DNA of 64,000 bases from Tetrastigma voinierianum. Taxonomy: Eukaryota; Streptophyta; Magnoliopsida; Vitales; Vitaceae. The position numbers and the translations under genes were made by a program. The stretch spans positions 414,556 through 478,555 of the forward strand of contig JAEQBH010005091.1 of NCBI GenBank assembly GCA_016808115.1, read 5' to 3'. Position 1 is the first letter of the stretch. Each line of letters opens with the position of its first letter. This document shows, one piece after another, positions 45,710 through 57,557 of the stretch. The notes under the pieces are model-generated. The model was not told where the DNA came from and did no database searches. It was given only the letters and a program-made list of their open reading frames with translations.

Positions 45710-46766
45710 AGGTTAATTACATGTGTGGTGTCTAAAACTTCCCCGATTTCAATTTTGGTGTCTTAACTTTATTTTTGTTCAATCAAGTGTCTAAACTTTA
45801 TTATTTTTTCTATTTTGGTGTCTCAGCTTTATTTTTGTTCAATCAAGTGTCTAAACTTTTTTATTTTTTATATTTTGATGTCTCAACCAAGTGTCTAAAC
45901 TTTTCGATTTTTTTTTTATTTTGGTGTCTGAACTTTATTTTTGTTCAATCAAGTATTTGAACTTTTAATTTTGGTTCAATCAAGCGCTTCCTGATGAATC
46001 AAAGCTAATTAGATTATTTAAATACGCTAAAATTGCATCTAAATAACATTATTATCATATAAAAATGATGAAATTCCACATTATTTAATTATTTTAAAAA
46101 TAATTATTAAATTGACTATCATGGATAAATAAAATATTTTAATTATTTTAAAAATAAGAATTTAATATCCAATATTTATTTTAATTATTCATATATTATT
46201 TTTCACATAATAGCAGAACATAAGTAAAAATAATAGAAGATAATTAGTGTCTTTTAAATTATTTATATTTTCTATTTAAAATTTTTAAAAATTTTATCTT
46301 AATTCCATACTTATCAATTTTATCAATATCTTAAAGCCTCTAATGTAGAAGAATAATATTATCATTTTACACCTCGTTAAAAATCATTTAAGTAATTTCA
46401 TTATTTTATTTTACGTGGAATGTCATTTGAATTCAATTTTTCCTAATTTAAATATCTTAATAAGTTTTTATTGGTTAAGAAATGATTGATTGAACAAAAA
46501 TTAAAAGTTAAATTGAATAAAAGTAAAGTTGAGACATTAAAATAGAAAAAATTAAAAAGCTTAGACACTTGATTTAACAAAAATAAAGTTAAAACATCAA
46601 AATAGAAAAAATCAAAAAGTTTAGACACTAAATTAAACAAAAATAAAGATGATAAATCAAAAATAGACAAAATAAAAAGTTTAGACACTTAATTAATTTA
46701 AAAATAAAAGTTGAAACACCAAAATAGAAAAAATGGAAAAGTTTAGACAATTTATATAATTAACCC
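45710..46766. mobile_element. Mutator-like MITE with repeat-built inverted ends
   Basis: 1,057 bp. The left arm is four or five units of about 55 bp (core CTTTATTTTTGTTCAATCAAGTGTCTAAAC with TATTTTGGTGTCT). The right arm has the same units inverted (AGTTTAGACACTTAATTA and AACAAAAATAAAG), and the termini are AGGTTAATTA and TAATTAACCC. Flanks TTATTTTGG and TTATTTTTA match 7/9. There is no transposase. Open frames of 61 and 81 codons inside the arms are repeat artefacts. Confidence 0.7.
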
Positions 46767-48149
46767 TTATTTTTAAAAGGGAAAACAAAATAAAAAACAA
46801 AACTCTAAATGTGACACCTAATAGGAAAAACAAATCTGTGAAAATCGAGTATAAGTCCGAGGGTCAGGTTACTTATTAGGAAGGTACAGTGAAAAAGCTG
46901 TAACACCCCTCTAAACTCCTAAAGTCAGATCTCTAATAATTAAATTAAGGCATGGTAATTGACTAATCCAGCAATGAATACCAAGAAGAAACGACAATTA
47001 TACTACAAGCACATCAAACATGAATGAATAATAAATAAATAAACAATGAGGGAAAGAGTGTGTACCTTGGCGGCATTGAAAGCGCATGATAGAAAACCAT
47101 GTTAAAAATCGTGACAAATACAAAGTATTTAAAAGTCAAAATTTGAAATTGGGTTATAAACAAAGTGTTAATTTGAAAACATATATGGGATGTGGGGCCC
47201 CACCAAGGCCCATTGATTTAGCACAATATCAACTCCACAAAGTTCCATTTTATTGAAATTATAGAATTGATTGTGCATTTGGAGTTTTGAAAATCAAGTT
47301 TAAAAAGAATGTTTGAAAATAGAAATTTGATTTGTAAAATTTAAAGATAAAAAAGAATAATTTTGAAATTAAAAATATATTTTTATTTTTAAGTAAAGAA
47401 AATGATTTGGAATTTTAAAATTAAGAAAAATAATTTTGTAAAAATTAAGGAAAATGAATTTTTGAAAATTTAGTAAAGAAAATTACTTTAAAAAAATATA
47501 GGAAATAAAGTATTTTATCTAGAAAAACATAAGTATGAAGGTGAAAGTTAAAACAATAATAATAATAATATTTATTTTGAAAGTTCATATTAAGGGAAAT
47601 CAAAAGGAAATGAAAAGAGAGGGGTCGGAAATATTATTTAAAATTGGTAAAAGTTTAACACAAAAATGGATATAGCCTAGTGGTTGGACTAGTTCATTAT
47701 ATAAACAACAAATGGTCTTAAGGTTTGAGCCTTGGCTTTTGCAACTGAAAAAAAAAATTTACAAGAATTTAGCCTACCACTCCTAAATAAATTTATAAAG
47801 GAATTAAGTTTAAAACAAATGAAAGAAAAAATAAAAAAATGAACTTAGGAAAATCAAAGAGGATTAAAGACACACGCAAGTCATGGAGAATTGAATGCAA
47901 AAATCTTAAAAAAAAAGTGTCAAATATGAAGATTCCTACAGAAAATATAAACACAAGAACAAATAATATATAAGTTCACCATAATGAGATTATAAAATAG
48001 GAGAAGTTTATGGATGGATTCCGAATTCCAGAATGGAGTAAAGAGCAAAGATAAAAATCTGAGAGAGTAAAGATAAAAAAAAAATCATAGATGACTAAAG
48101 CAATCACACATGAATCAAATATAAAAAAAAAATCAGAGATGGACCATAG
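46767..48149. other. AT-rich region with possible LTR end and a SINE-like unit
   Basis: At 46899 TGTAACACCCCTCTAAAC looks like an inverted LTR terminus, but no partner was found. At 47673-47760 there is a probable tRNA-derived SINE: A-box-like TAGCCTAGTGG (47673-47683), B-box-like GGTTTGAGCC (47722-47731), then an A-rich tail near 47750. No protein-coding signal. Confidence 0.45.
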
Positions 48150-49129
48150 CAATTGTGAGTACCTTGATCATCTAAACCTCTAGGCATTAGCAGCGCAATG
48201 TAAACCTACAAAAAGGTGATCCGACGGTGGTGTGTTGACCACCTCTCTAATGATTAAGTCGGTAAAGTAAGGAGAGAAGAGGCGCGGAGTTTGCTGCGAT
48301 TTGAATGCTCTTACCTCGTGGGAGATCTTCCCGATTTATAGGGCATGGTTCACCAATCTTCCCGTAATTTTAGGAATAAAATCTCTTAATTTTAGGGATA
48401 AAATATGTTCTTCCTTATCAATGATTAATCTTCCGAGATCTAAGGGTTTTGGAGACTGGGAAATCCGCTGATAAATATATCTTTTGAGTATTTTCCACTT
48501 TCGTATGCTTATCCATAACGAACTTCCCATACACAGTAGGGTGGCTGGCTGGGGGACTTAAAACCTTAGACAAGCCGCCATGAAGTGAGTCTTTAATAGG
48601 ACACCTTGGCTTTCTCAGATGAGCTTTAAGATTCTCCCGTCTGGTTAGTTCCCGCCTGGTTTTAATATGGTAAGTGGGCTTAGGCTATTCACGTGCGAGC
48701 CACCAGGCCCATCAGTGATGGGTCTAGGTCACAAAGACCATGGTACTCACAATGCCCCATTTTCCTCATTAAGGTTTATGCTTTTCGATCGAGAAAGCCA
48801 CGATGTTCTAATCATGAGTGTGGAAAGTTGAAAGGACTGGGAGAATTAACGCGTACATTGAACACGTCATAAGGTAAAGTGTGTTTGGATATAAAGTGTG
48901 TGGGCAGCGCACGTTTCCCAACATGTCTACTGTGCATGATGTCCTGACAGCACATTTAATGCGTTCATTGATGTTTTGCCCCTATATATAGGGGTTGGGC
49001 TCCCAGGCTTTCCCTTTTACGATTTTGGAAAGCTCTTTACCTACTGCAAATTCATTTCTCCTGTGTTTCTACGAACTGTTCTTTGAAAGGAATTATAGGA
49101 GATCCCTTCACAACTTTCAATTTTTCGGT
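48150..49129 (+). promoter_or_regulatory. leader/LTR-like region upstream of the transposon gene
   Basis: GC-richer than its surroundings and not coding. CTATATATA at 48982-48990 within CCCCTATATATAGGGG is a strong TATA box. About 140 bases later, TTTTTCGGTGAGC gives a 5' splice site, and the matching acceptor is TTCTTTGCCAG before 49447. It probably supplied the promoter and first untranslated exon of the gene that starts at 49448. Whether it is a true LTR is not settled. Confidence 0.45.
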
Positions 49130-50481
49130 GAGCTTTTTTTTAACTAGTTTGTATCTCCTTCTTTGTGTTTTTTATGGCTCTATTTGCTGGGTATTCTTGG
49201 GTTAGAAAGCTTTTGTTTCTTTCTAAGATTGCGAACATCTCATTTGCCCGGTAGAGATTCAGGTGATGATCTTTGTGTTTGGGTATACTGGTGTTCTAGG
49301 TTTAAGAGTCATCCATTGGAGTCCTAGAAGGTTCTTGGTTCGAGTTCTTAGGTTATGTCACTAGCGATTGTTAAAAATCTCTAGAAGGAGGGAGTTTGTC
49401 TTTTGAGGTTTTTAGTTAATATTTTCTTTCTTTTTTTCTTTGCCAGAATGGCGAGGTCTGAGAAGGCTTTCTACCCGATCAAGTGAGCATAAAGGGACCC
49501 AGAAATGCCCACAATAAGCGACCTAATCACTGCTATGTCACGTAAATTTGGTCGAATCCTTCAAACAAGTTCATGTCGCCATCAGATTGGAGGTGTCAGA
49601 CGACACGGCTGCCCAACAATAGGAGGGGCAAATAATGCCGTTTATTTTTCCCAGGAGTAGTTTGTTGTTGGACTTCAGTTCCCCATCCCTTCTTTGGTGA
49701 AGCAGTTTCTGCATTTTACTAGGGCACTTCCTGCACTTATACATCTGAATGTCTTTCAAATTCTGATGGGTTGTAGCGTGCTAAACTTTCTTAACCAGTT
49801 GGATATTTCGTTGGTAGAGATTTGTTTTATTTACACTTTGAAGTTAGGGATTGGGGACCACCTATCCATGTTGACCACAGCCCCCGACTACAATTTGTAA
49901 TTGGGCTCCCGGACTCCCCTAAGACTGAAGCAAAATGAGTTGTTTTGATTAAAGGTCCGTGGTACGAGACGCCTCTTTAGGGCTTCCATTTTATCTGAAC
50001 CAATCTCTCTCGTTCCCATGTTTGTTTCAGCTTGGTGGGGCTTGTATTCCTCTAGGTCGTCTAAGTTTTTATATGCCCTTATTTTCTGAATTTTTTGGGT
50101 GTTCTGACATGCCTTTGATTTCTAAAATTTGTTTAGATAGACATAGGAGAGGCCGATTGGTTAGCTAGGTGGAGAAGGCCAGTCTGAAGCGCATCAGATG
50201 GTTGCTTGAGATCATCGAGAGGGAGCGCAATCACAAGCTCCTCTTGTCTGTGAGGAACTTGCAGGAGTCGGGAGCCAATCCCTTTCCCTACATTATCCCT
50301 ATCCTCCCTCGTTCGTTGCTAGAGGAGCTTGTCAAGGGTGAACACTTTACTCTCACTAACCTCCTAAAGTTAATCCCGGGCAGTTCTTCATAAGAGGGAT
50401 CAGCTCAAGACCCTCAAGTCAAGATCACTGAAGGAGCCCTGGTTAGCTTTGTCTAACCCGATCAATCACCCTTGGCTGTGT

Positions 50482-50657
50482 AGGACCCAAAGCCTGCCCT
50501 CCTAGGCAGCGAAGAAGAAGAAAGGAAAGAGGGTTGGACAAATAAAGGTTGTTGGTGCGGGATTAGAAGGCTTTATGGATTGGGTGAGATCGATAGTTAG
50601 TGAATTTCTTGAGGGAGAGGAGGATGATATGTCTAACCTCAGCGTTGGATTTGTTCT
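50482..50657 (+). repeat. left copy of a ~175 bp direct duplication
   Basis: AGGACCCAAAGCCTGCCCTC through GATATGTCTAACCTC. It matches 53040-53230 (AGGACAAAACCTACC through GATATGTCACAACCTC), including GAAGAAGAAAGGAAA and AGGGTTGGA. Confidence 0.75.
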
Positions 50658-53039
50658 TGTAATCTGTAATGGCCCTGAGCACTCAAGAGGAAACTTGATT
50701 GACTTGATTTATATATAGACCGAATCAGATTTTTTTTTTTTTCACTGAAATACTCAATAGCAATGCTGCCCATAAATTTGTCACTTTTTTTGGGATTGAA
50801 ATTTCTGTTACTGGTTTCCTCTATGTGAAATACAATTAAAACAGGTCTAAATAAATGGCCTGGGGTACACATGTCTTACACAAGTAATAAAGTGGACAGT
50901 GGTCGGAGTTATGCGTTCGATGAGGATCGATAAGAGAATGTATAGATCCAGCTTCTCCAACTACTCGAGGTCTTCACTATTTGAACTACAAATTTCTTGA
51001 AATAAAACTAAAATAAAAGTAGTTTAAAAGCAAAAGAAATCAAGGTATCAAAGTGTTTCCTTACGATGAGTAACAAGTCTTGGGAATGGGATGGAGTGCC
51101 TTATTTATCAATTTGAAAATGGTTCTAAAAAACAATCCAGTTTTGGGGTTTGAATGCTGGATTTGTCCAAGAGCAAGGTAGTATAGCCTTGGAATGCCTC
51201 CTGACACTATACATTTCACTCTCCAGCTTACCGCATTTCTATCTCTAGTAAGTGAGTCTGAAGAACTTCTTATAGGACTTGATCTCTTTAAGATTTGACT
51301 GTTTTTCCTTCTCAGTACTTCACAACCATCTCTTAGGACTGGAAATTGCTTGCTCCCATAGACAAGGTAATGCAAGCACTCTCCAATACAATTGGTACCA
51401 TAATCTGCAAGTTGAGCAAAATTCTCCCTCTCCTTGATTAGAATCTTAGCTAACACGGGATCAAGATTATTCTACAGAACTGAGATGAAACCTCTAAACA
51501 TTAAACTGATAACTCATTAAATGGTCCTAGTGCCTCAGGAACACACTTCTGTTGTCACTAAGAAGGGAACCTTGAATGTAGAGGTTAGAACAATCACCTA
51601 ATGATTTATTGGGTGGCGACTTAGAGTTTATTAGTTCGTATATCAGTCTAGCATACCCTGAAAGTTATTACTACGTGTGCTCTCGGAATCTCCATCTGCA
51701 TTGTCACTCAAAGGGCCTCTGAATCGAGGAACAGAATCTGACTCTATTCTAGGTATAATGCCCCGATACCAAGAACAATTCACTAAATGAACATATACCA
51801 ATCAAATCAATTCAGTTTTCATCCCCAAAACATTCATTTAAATTTCTGCAAAATAACAATCAAACACTAAACCCCTTCCCATAAGGAGCTTAGCTCTCCA
51901 TAGCTGCATTACAACCATCAATGACTAGCTAATCAGGAAAATTCATTGAAAGCCTGTCAGCCCCGAATAAAAATGGGTTTCTGGAAAATTTCCAGATTCC
52001 ACTCAAGTTCAAATAGAAATGGAGCTCGATATTCAATGATTTCATCTCAATATTACATTTCAACTCAACAAATCTCTAAGAACAAAGAGTCTGAAGGAAA
52101 AAGAAAATAAATATAAAAAAACATAAAGAAAGTCTCCCAAGCGCTAATCTTCTTCTTGTTGCGAGAGGCCGCGAAGCCCTCAAAAGTTGAGCAAGCTCTC
52201 TAAAGAGTTAGACTGACTTACGCCTAATCCCTAGAGCTTCCTATTTATAAGCCCCTAGAGATTTGGGCCACAAAATAATTGAGATAACTTGGGGACTTCG
52301 AAGAAACTAAATTCTACCACCAGTCTTGTGTTGTGGCCAATGTGGTGGTCGATGTCGCGACATTGGATATGAGCAATGTTATTGGCTTGAATGCGGGTGT
52401 CCTGACATTGAAGACGCTGGCGTAGCAATTCACATCTTTGAATCACCAGGCAATGTTGCGACATTGGAGATGCAATGTTGTAGATCGAATCTGGTGTCAC
52501 GACATTGCCTCAATATTACTAAACTTTGATGTCGCGACATTACTGGATCTTCTTTTCTTTCACTTTCAGGCGATGTCGCGATTGCTAACTTGATGTATGT
52601 CGCGACATTGAGTTGATGTTCTGAGTCTTGATGTCAATATTGCAACATTACTTATCTGATGTCGTGACATCGCTGAGGTTATGCCCTGATGTTGCGACAT
52701 TGACTTTGAATTCTATAGTTTAGTGTGATGTCACGACATCGCTTTGATGTCATGGGGATGTCTCAACATTGGAAGTTTTCTATGCTGCTTATTTTAGCGG
52801 ATGTCGTGACTCTGAACTTAATGTCACAACATTCTAGACTTGACGTCACAACATTCTCCACCCGATGTCGCGACATTGGGCATTTGACCATTTTATGATA
52901 TATTCTGCTGATTTTCTTTAAATCCCTGTAAAACATAAATTTCGGTAAAGACTCCATAATCATTCCATAAAATGATCTTTAAAGCCTTAAACATGCATAA
53001 AAAATGGCTTAAAAATTATATGAGTTTGCCTTCTCATCA
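50658..53039 (-). mobile_element. Athila-type LTR (solo or fragment)
   Basis: Homologous to 1203-3798 in the same orientation. The minus strand begins TGATGAGAAGGCAAACTCAT at 53039 and ends near TTACA at 50658. Shared blocks include AAGTAATAAAGTGGACA near 50883, AAGGTAGTATAGCC near 51176, AGCATACCCTGAAAG near 51649 and the TGTCGCGACA cluster at 52320-52880. No gag, pol or primer site is attached. Instead of a 5 bp target duplication the flanks are the ~175 bp repeats. Confidence 0.7.
52320..52880. repeat. TGTCGCGACA cluster in the second Athila LTR
   Basis: About 15 motif copies, mostly GATGTCGCGACATTG or its TG/CA variants, at 20-60 bp spacing. Here ATT usually follows the palindrome, unlike the first LTR. 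Confidence 0.8.
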
Positions 53040-53230
53040 AGGACAAAACCTACCACCAGCGGTGAAGAAGAAAAAGAAGAAAGGAAATAGGGTTGGATAG
53101 ATAAAGAAATTTGTTGCGCGAGTTAGAAGGCTTTGTGAATTAGGTGGATCCAATAGTTGGATCCAATAGTTAGTGAGCCTGCAAAGGAGAGGAAGGACGA
53201 TATGTCACAACCTCGTTCTTTGAATTTGCA
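53040..53230 (+). repeat. right copy of the ~175 bp direct duplication
   Basis: Starts with AGGAC at the exact LTR boundary and continues the transposon pseudogene. See 50482. Confidence 0.75.
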
Positions 53231-54476
53231 GCGGATGCATGTGGCGGGTCTGACACTCAAAGGAAAAACTACCCTCGGCTCAGTACACGGGCGGTAGGCG
53301 CGAAAATGGTGCAGTCCGGATAAAGAGGCTCATAGAGTTTGGTAGTAATTACTATGGACTCTCCAAGCGAGCCCCTAATGCATTACTGAGCTTTGGGAGG
53401 GCCGCCCATGACACTTCCAAGGAGGCTTGTGCATCGCTGGAGGATATGGTGCTCTAGCCGCAAAACCTCCAAACGCTGATCAAGCTATTAGTGAGGCCTA
53501 TTTGAGAGACAACCATTGGTCCGTCATTTGCAAGCTGAAGCGATTAGTCTCGCAATTCGATGCCTGAGGCAAGGCTACTTGACAAGCTGATGTTGGGCTC
53601 GTATGTTAAGCCGATGGAGTGGGGCAGTCCTTCGGTGGACACATCGGCTCTTGGTCTAGTTAATTATTGATCGCTAGAACCCCTTTAACAAGAGGGACTC
53701 TTCTTCACATATGCTCGAACTCTACCCCAATCTCCTTTTAATCTGGGGTGGCGACTCATCTTCCAGGAGTTTCCATTTCCTTCCTTAGTCATGTATGGAT
53801 GAAATCCACACCACAAATGTGTGGTGCGAGGGCTAGGGATGTTTATTTGCAACCATGAATTTGACGAGATGGCTGAGCTGGTATGACTAGACTTCTAACA
53901 TTTGAGCGTGGTAAATTGTTGTAATTCCCTCTTAACACCTCTCCTTTGGCAGAGCTATCCTTTTTATTCGAACATGGTGTGCTGACATAGGGAGGTTCAC
54001 CATAAGGTGAGGGGATCTTTGAGAAGAGCTGTGGCTCTATATCTTTCGGTCGGTCGTTTCAAGCACTAGGCCTTAGACAAACACCACCGGTCAAGGCAAT
54101 GGAATCTAAGCATTGGGAGAGGGAGGTTAAGGCGGTCGCGAGGAGGAATGGGTGCGGAGAGGAAGGGATGAAGCTAAGAGGCACATTTCCTTCCGGTCAG
54201 CTATAGTTATTGGCTGGTGATGCGAGGCCACACGGAGGGACAAACTAGCTAAGGTCTAAGATGCCCTAAGCGGTTATGGAGCAACCCAACTAAGGCAAAA
54301 AAGTTGAAATTTGAAATTTGCTCGCCTGAAGTTAAGCAGAACTTCACTCTTGTTAGAGATCGGGGCTGCTAAGGATGAAGTGTCTTCTCTCCACTCTCAA
54401 GAAGGCAAGGACAAAGAGGACATGGAGAAAGACTATCATAAGGCTATGGAGTTGATCTTTGCACTATGAGATGAAA

Positions 54477-54939
54477 CTGGCACAATATGTCACACACCTA
54501 TGATATGCTCACAATTTTCTCAATTTTACCACTCTCCCTGGTGTGACAACTTTGACCGTTTCACACATATCCTTTCAACTCTCTATGATTGAAAGAACAA
54601 TATACTGGTGCTTCTACTACTAGAATTGTCGCCCCTCTCACCACTTCCAATGTGATAACCCAGCTATTTCACACTTCAACTCTCTATGGTTGAAAGAATG
54701 ACCTAGTGGCACTCATACACATTCTTGTTCTTTGAAGGCCTATTTATAGGCAATCAAAGAATCGAAGAATAGACAAATTGGTGAATCACGGTGACAATTT
54801 TGATTGGCTAAAGAAATGCCAATTCCATTAGCCCTGAAAAGGGGCTCAAGCAGCAAAAGACGGTGAGAGGAATTTGATTTCTCTGCCCCTTGCCTGCAAG
54901 GCATGGCTGCATGCAGCAGCCTCATTAAATAGGACTGGA
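54477..54939. other. spacer before xylanase copy 2
   Basis: It contains two related segments (TCACACATATCCTTTCAACT-type near 54560 and TTTCACACTTCAACTCTCTA near 54670), each followed by TGATTGAAAGAA or TGGTTGAAAGAA, suggesting a retroelement remnant. The minus frame 54740-55090 overlaps a recognisable xylanase exon on the other strand and is probably chance. Confidence 0.4.
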
Positions 54940-55069
54940 ACCGACATTTAAAACAAGTGATGGGAGGTTGAAGAAACGCCTGGAGCGGTGATTGCTTGTC
55001 TGACTGCTGGTTCATGCTCAAGGGTGGTCTCCTCTCGATACTTCTGTTCTGCTCACCTCTCAATCTGAG

Positions 55070-56376
55070 GTAATTAACTCTTATTGTCATAGAAATTTAT
55101 TTTGAGGTAATTAACTCTCAATTGTCTACTTAAATTTGTTAGGGTTTGGCGACCTGAATTCCTCTGTTTGGAGTACTAGGAAAAAAAAATACTAAAGAAA
55201 ATTTATTTTCTATATTTAGTTTCTATAGCTAAGAAAATATAAAAAAATCTAAATATAATTAAAATTCTTCAAAATTGTATATATTTTTTAAATTTTCTTA
55301 TCCTTATATAATAAAAGAAAAACAAACTCATAAACATAAATTTAATTTATTAAAGTTTAAAACTTTTTTTATTTTTCCTCCACATTTTCTTTCTTCATTA
55401 TTTTCTTAACAAATTACTTTCCATGTACTAAAAGTTTCACGTTATAGAACTTTCTAATTTCACATTATAGATGTATCTAAGATTTGTGATGGTAGCAAAA
55501 GGATTAGACCGTGCTCAGTTTTGTATTCTAAGATCTGTTGTGGTAAGTATTCTAAGATTTGTAGTGGCAGAATAAAGGATTGGACTTAGTATGCATATGA
55601 ATATGTTATGTATTTTAGGATTTTATAGTTCTATTAATAGACACAATATTTTGATTTTATTCTCAATTTTGAAATAATGAATTTATTTTAATTTTACCCA
55701 TGTTTTTCACCTATTAAGGTTTTGTAGGAGTTGGGTTATGGGTTGGGTGCCCATGGCCTCACCGACCTGCTATATAAGACACTAAAAAAGCAGTTTTCTT
55801 GAATTCAAAAGATCAGCAAAAAAAACTGTCAATGAGGAAACATTATTTTGTAATCTTCGTGAAAACAAGTGTTAAGACATCTGTATGCGAATAGAATGGT
55901 TCCGGTTGCAGAAAATTCTTGCCGAATGTGTAACAACGAAGAACAGATATTGATGAGTTCCATTTTTTTCGACAGGTTTCGACGTCAATCTGTGTTTCTT
56001 CTTTTGGTTAAATATGTGTGTTTCTTGTTTGGGTAAATTTGTATGTTTCTCCTTTATGTGTTTCTTCTTTTGTATATATATATCGGTTAAGCTATGTGAG
56101 TTTCTTTCTTTTCCGTAAATCCATGAGTTTCATTCTTTTCAGCAAAGCTGTATGTGTGTTCTTTTGATAAATTTGTGTTTTTCTTCTTCCTGGTAAATCT
56201 TTGTGTTTCTTCTTTTCGTGTTGTTGTTTATTCCCTCTCTGCAAATGAAGAACTTATAAGAGGAGCATTTTGGTTCAAGCGATTAAGAGCAAACACAGCA
56301 GCAATGGAAGTCTCATAGACATCAAAGCGTCCAGAAGGTAAATTAAAAAAAAAAACATTACCTTTCTTTCTCGCAG
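55070..56376 (+). other. xylanase copy 2, introns 3-4 with an intronic minisatellite
   Basis: AT-rich, with exon 4 remnants near 56240-56337. A 38 bp direct repeat of TTGAGGTAATTAACTCT type duplicates the donor near 55067 and 55105. At 55985-56230 about nine units of 25-30 bp (GTGTTTCTTCTTTTGGTAAA) form a minisatellite. At 55470-55600 TTCTAAGATTTGTAGTGG-type repeats occur. Confidence 0.55.
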
Positions 56377-57557
56377 ACACTGAGAAAGATGAATTCAAAA
56401 ATAGAATCGAAACCCCATAGCAGGAGCAACAATGTGATCAAACAAAACAAACCCCAATTCCCCAGCTTGGCAATTCGTCCATCAACAACACCGACTACTG
56501 GAACTGGTTCACCAAAGATTCGCCGTCGCAACTTTTCGGCAACCAGCTCAAATTATGGTACAGAAACGAGAAGTCCCCGGAGGAAGACACTCCCTCCCGA
56601 CGCCATGGCAATTTCTGCAAGAGAAGAACAACGGCGTCGTGTCACTGGCACAACATTTTATGGGACGATCCGGCGATGCAGCCGAAATGGGTGCCCTCCC
56701 TTTCGCCGATCCGCCTCCGGCCAGAGGATAAACTCGGTTGTGAATCGGTACCAGGGCGAATTCATTGCATGGGACGTTGTGAATGAAAATTTTGAATTTT
56801 TCGTTCTTTGAGGACCGGCTTGGGGCGAATTATTCGGCGGCGGTTTTCCGGGAAACTCACCGGCTTGATCCGGAACCGGTGTTGTTCTTGAATGATTATA
56901 ACTCTTCCACGGAGGGTATCGTGAAAAATTAAAGCTGAAAGGATTCGGTCTAATTAAGATTGGAAAGGTGAGAAATTGAGGATTGGGGATTAGGGTTGAG
57001 GGTCATTTGGGGTTAACTCCAGTCTTCCTTATGTGAGAGCTGCCATTGATGCTCTTGCTCAAGCTAGAGTCCCCATTTGGATTACGGTGCTGGACGTAAG
57101 CAGCATGCATGGCCCCATCACGTAAAAATTGACAAGGGAAAGAACTATATAACGTAAAAGGTAAATAAATATCAAAAAGTACAAAATAAAATTAAAATTA
57201 TGAAATTACAATTCTTTTTAAAAAAAAAAAATTTTTATTTTTGTTACTATGTTCTGGAAATTATCGTAGTATTTATTTGGCAATTCGGAACATGGCATCC
57301 GGGGGGATGTTACGGAATCAGAATGTGTATGACTGATGGGAATTTCAAGAACTTGTCTGCTGGGAAAGTGTTGGACAAGCTAGCCTGTTGAAGCGGTGGA
57401 GTCATAAGGGCTTGTTTGTCACCACCAATGCTGATGGTTTCTTTGACATGCACCTCCCTCTTCCATGGAGATTATCAAGTCACACTCTCTCATCTCATCC
57501 AGCTTTGATGGAGGAGCCTTTGCTGATTCATACCTTCAACGTGGCATCCACGCATAT

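Larger units (their letters stand above)
49448..54476 (+). pseudogene. putative plant transposon protein, PF04195-like, broken
   Basis: It starts MARSEKAFYPIK, followed by DPEMPTISDLITAM and KFGR. Then come LVKQFLHFTRALPALIHLNV and FQILMGCSVLNFL, with NQLDISLVEICFIYTLKL, the core of a widespread plant family annotated as transposon-like. A second open part at 50169-50390 (VEKASLKRIRWLLEIIERER to LPRSLLEELVKGEHF) and a lysine-rich piece near 50500 follow in the family's order. After an inserted LTR, 54370-54470 gives DEVSSLHSQEGKDKEDMEKD and YHKAMELIFA, the family's coiled-coil end. Stops and frameshifts break it throughout. Function in the family is unknown. Recognition is by motif order. Confidence 0.65.

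Noticed and set aside
54740..55090. 116-codon minus-strand open frame
   Set aside because: The plus strand at its right end is a xylanase exon (CWFMLKGGL with donor site), and the frame resembles no family.
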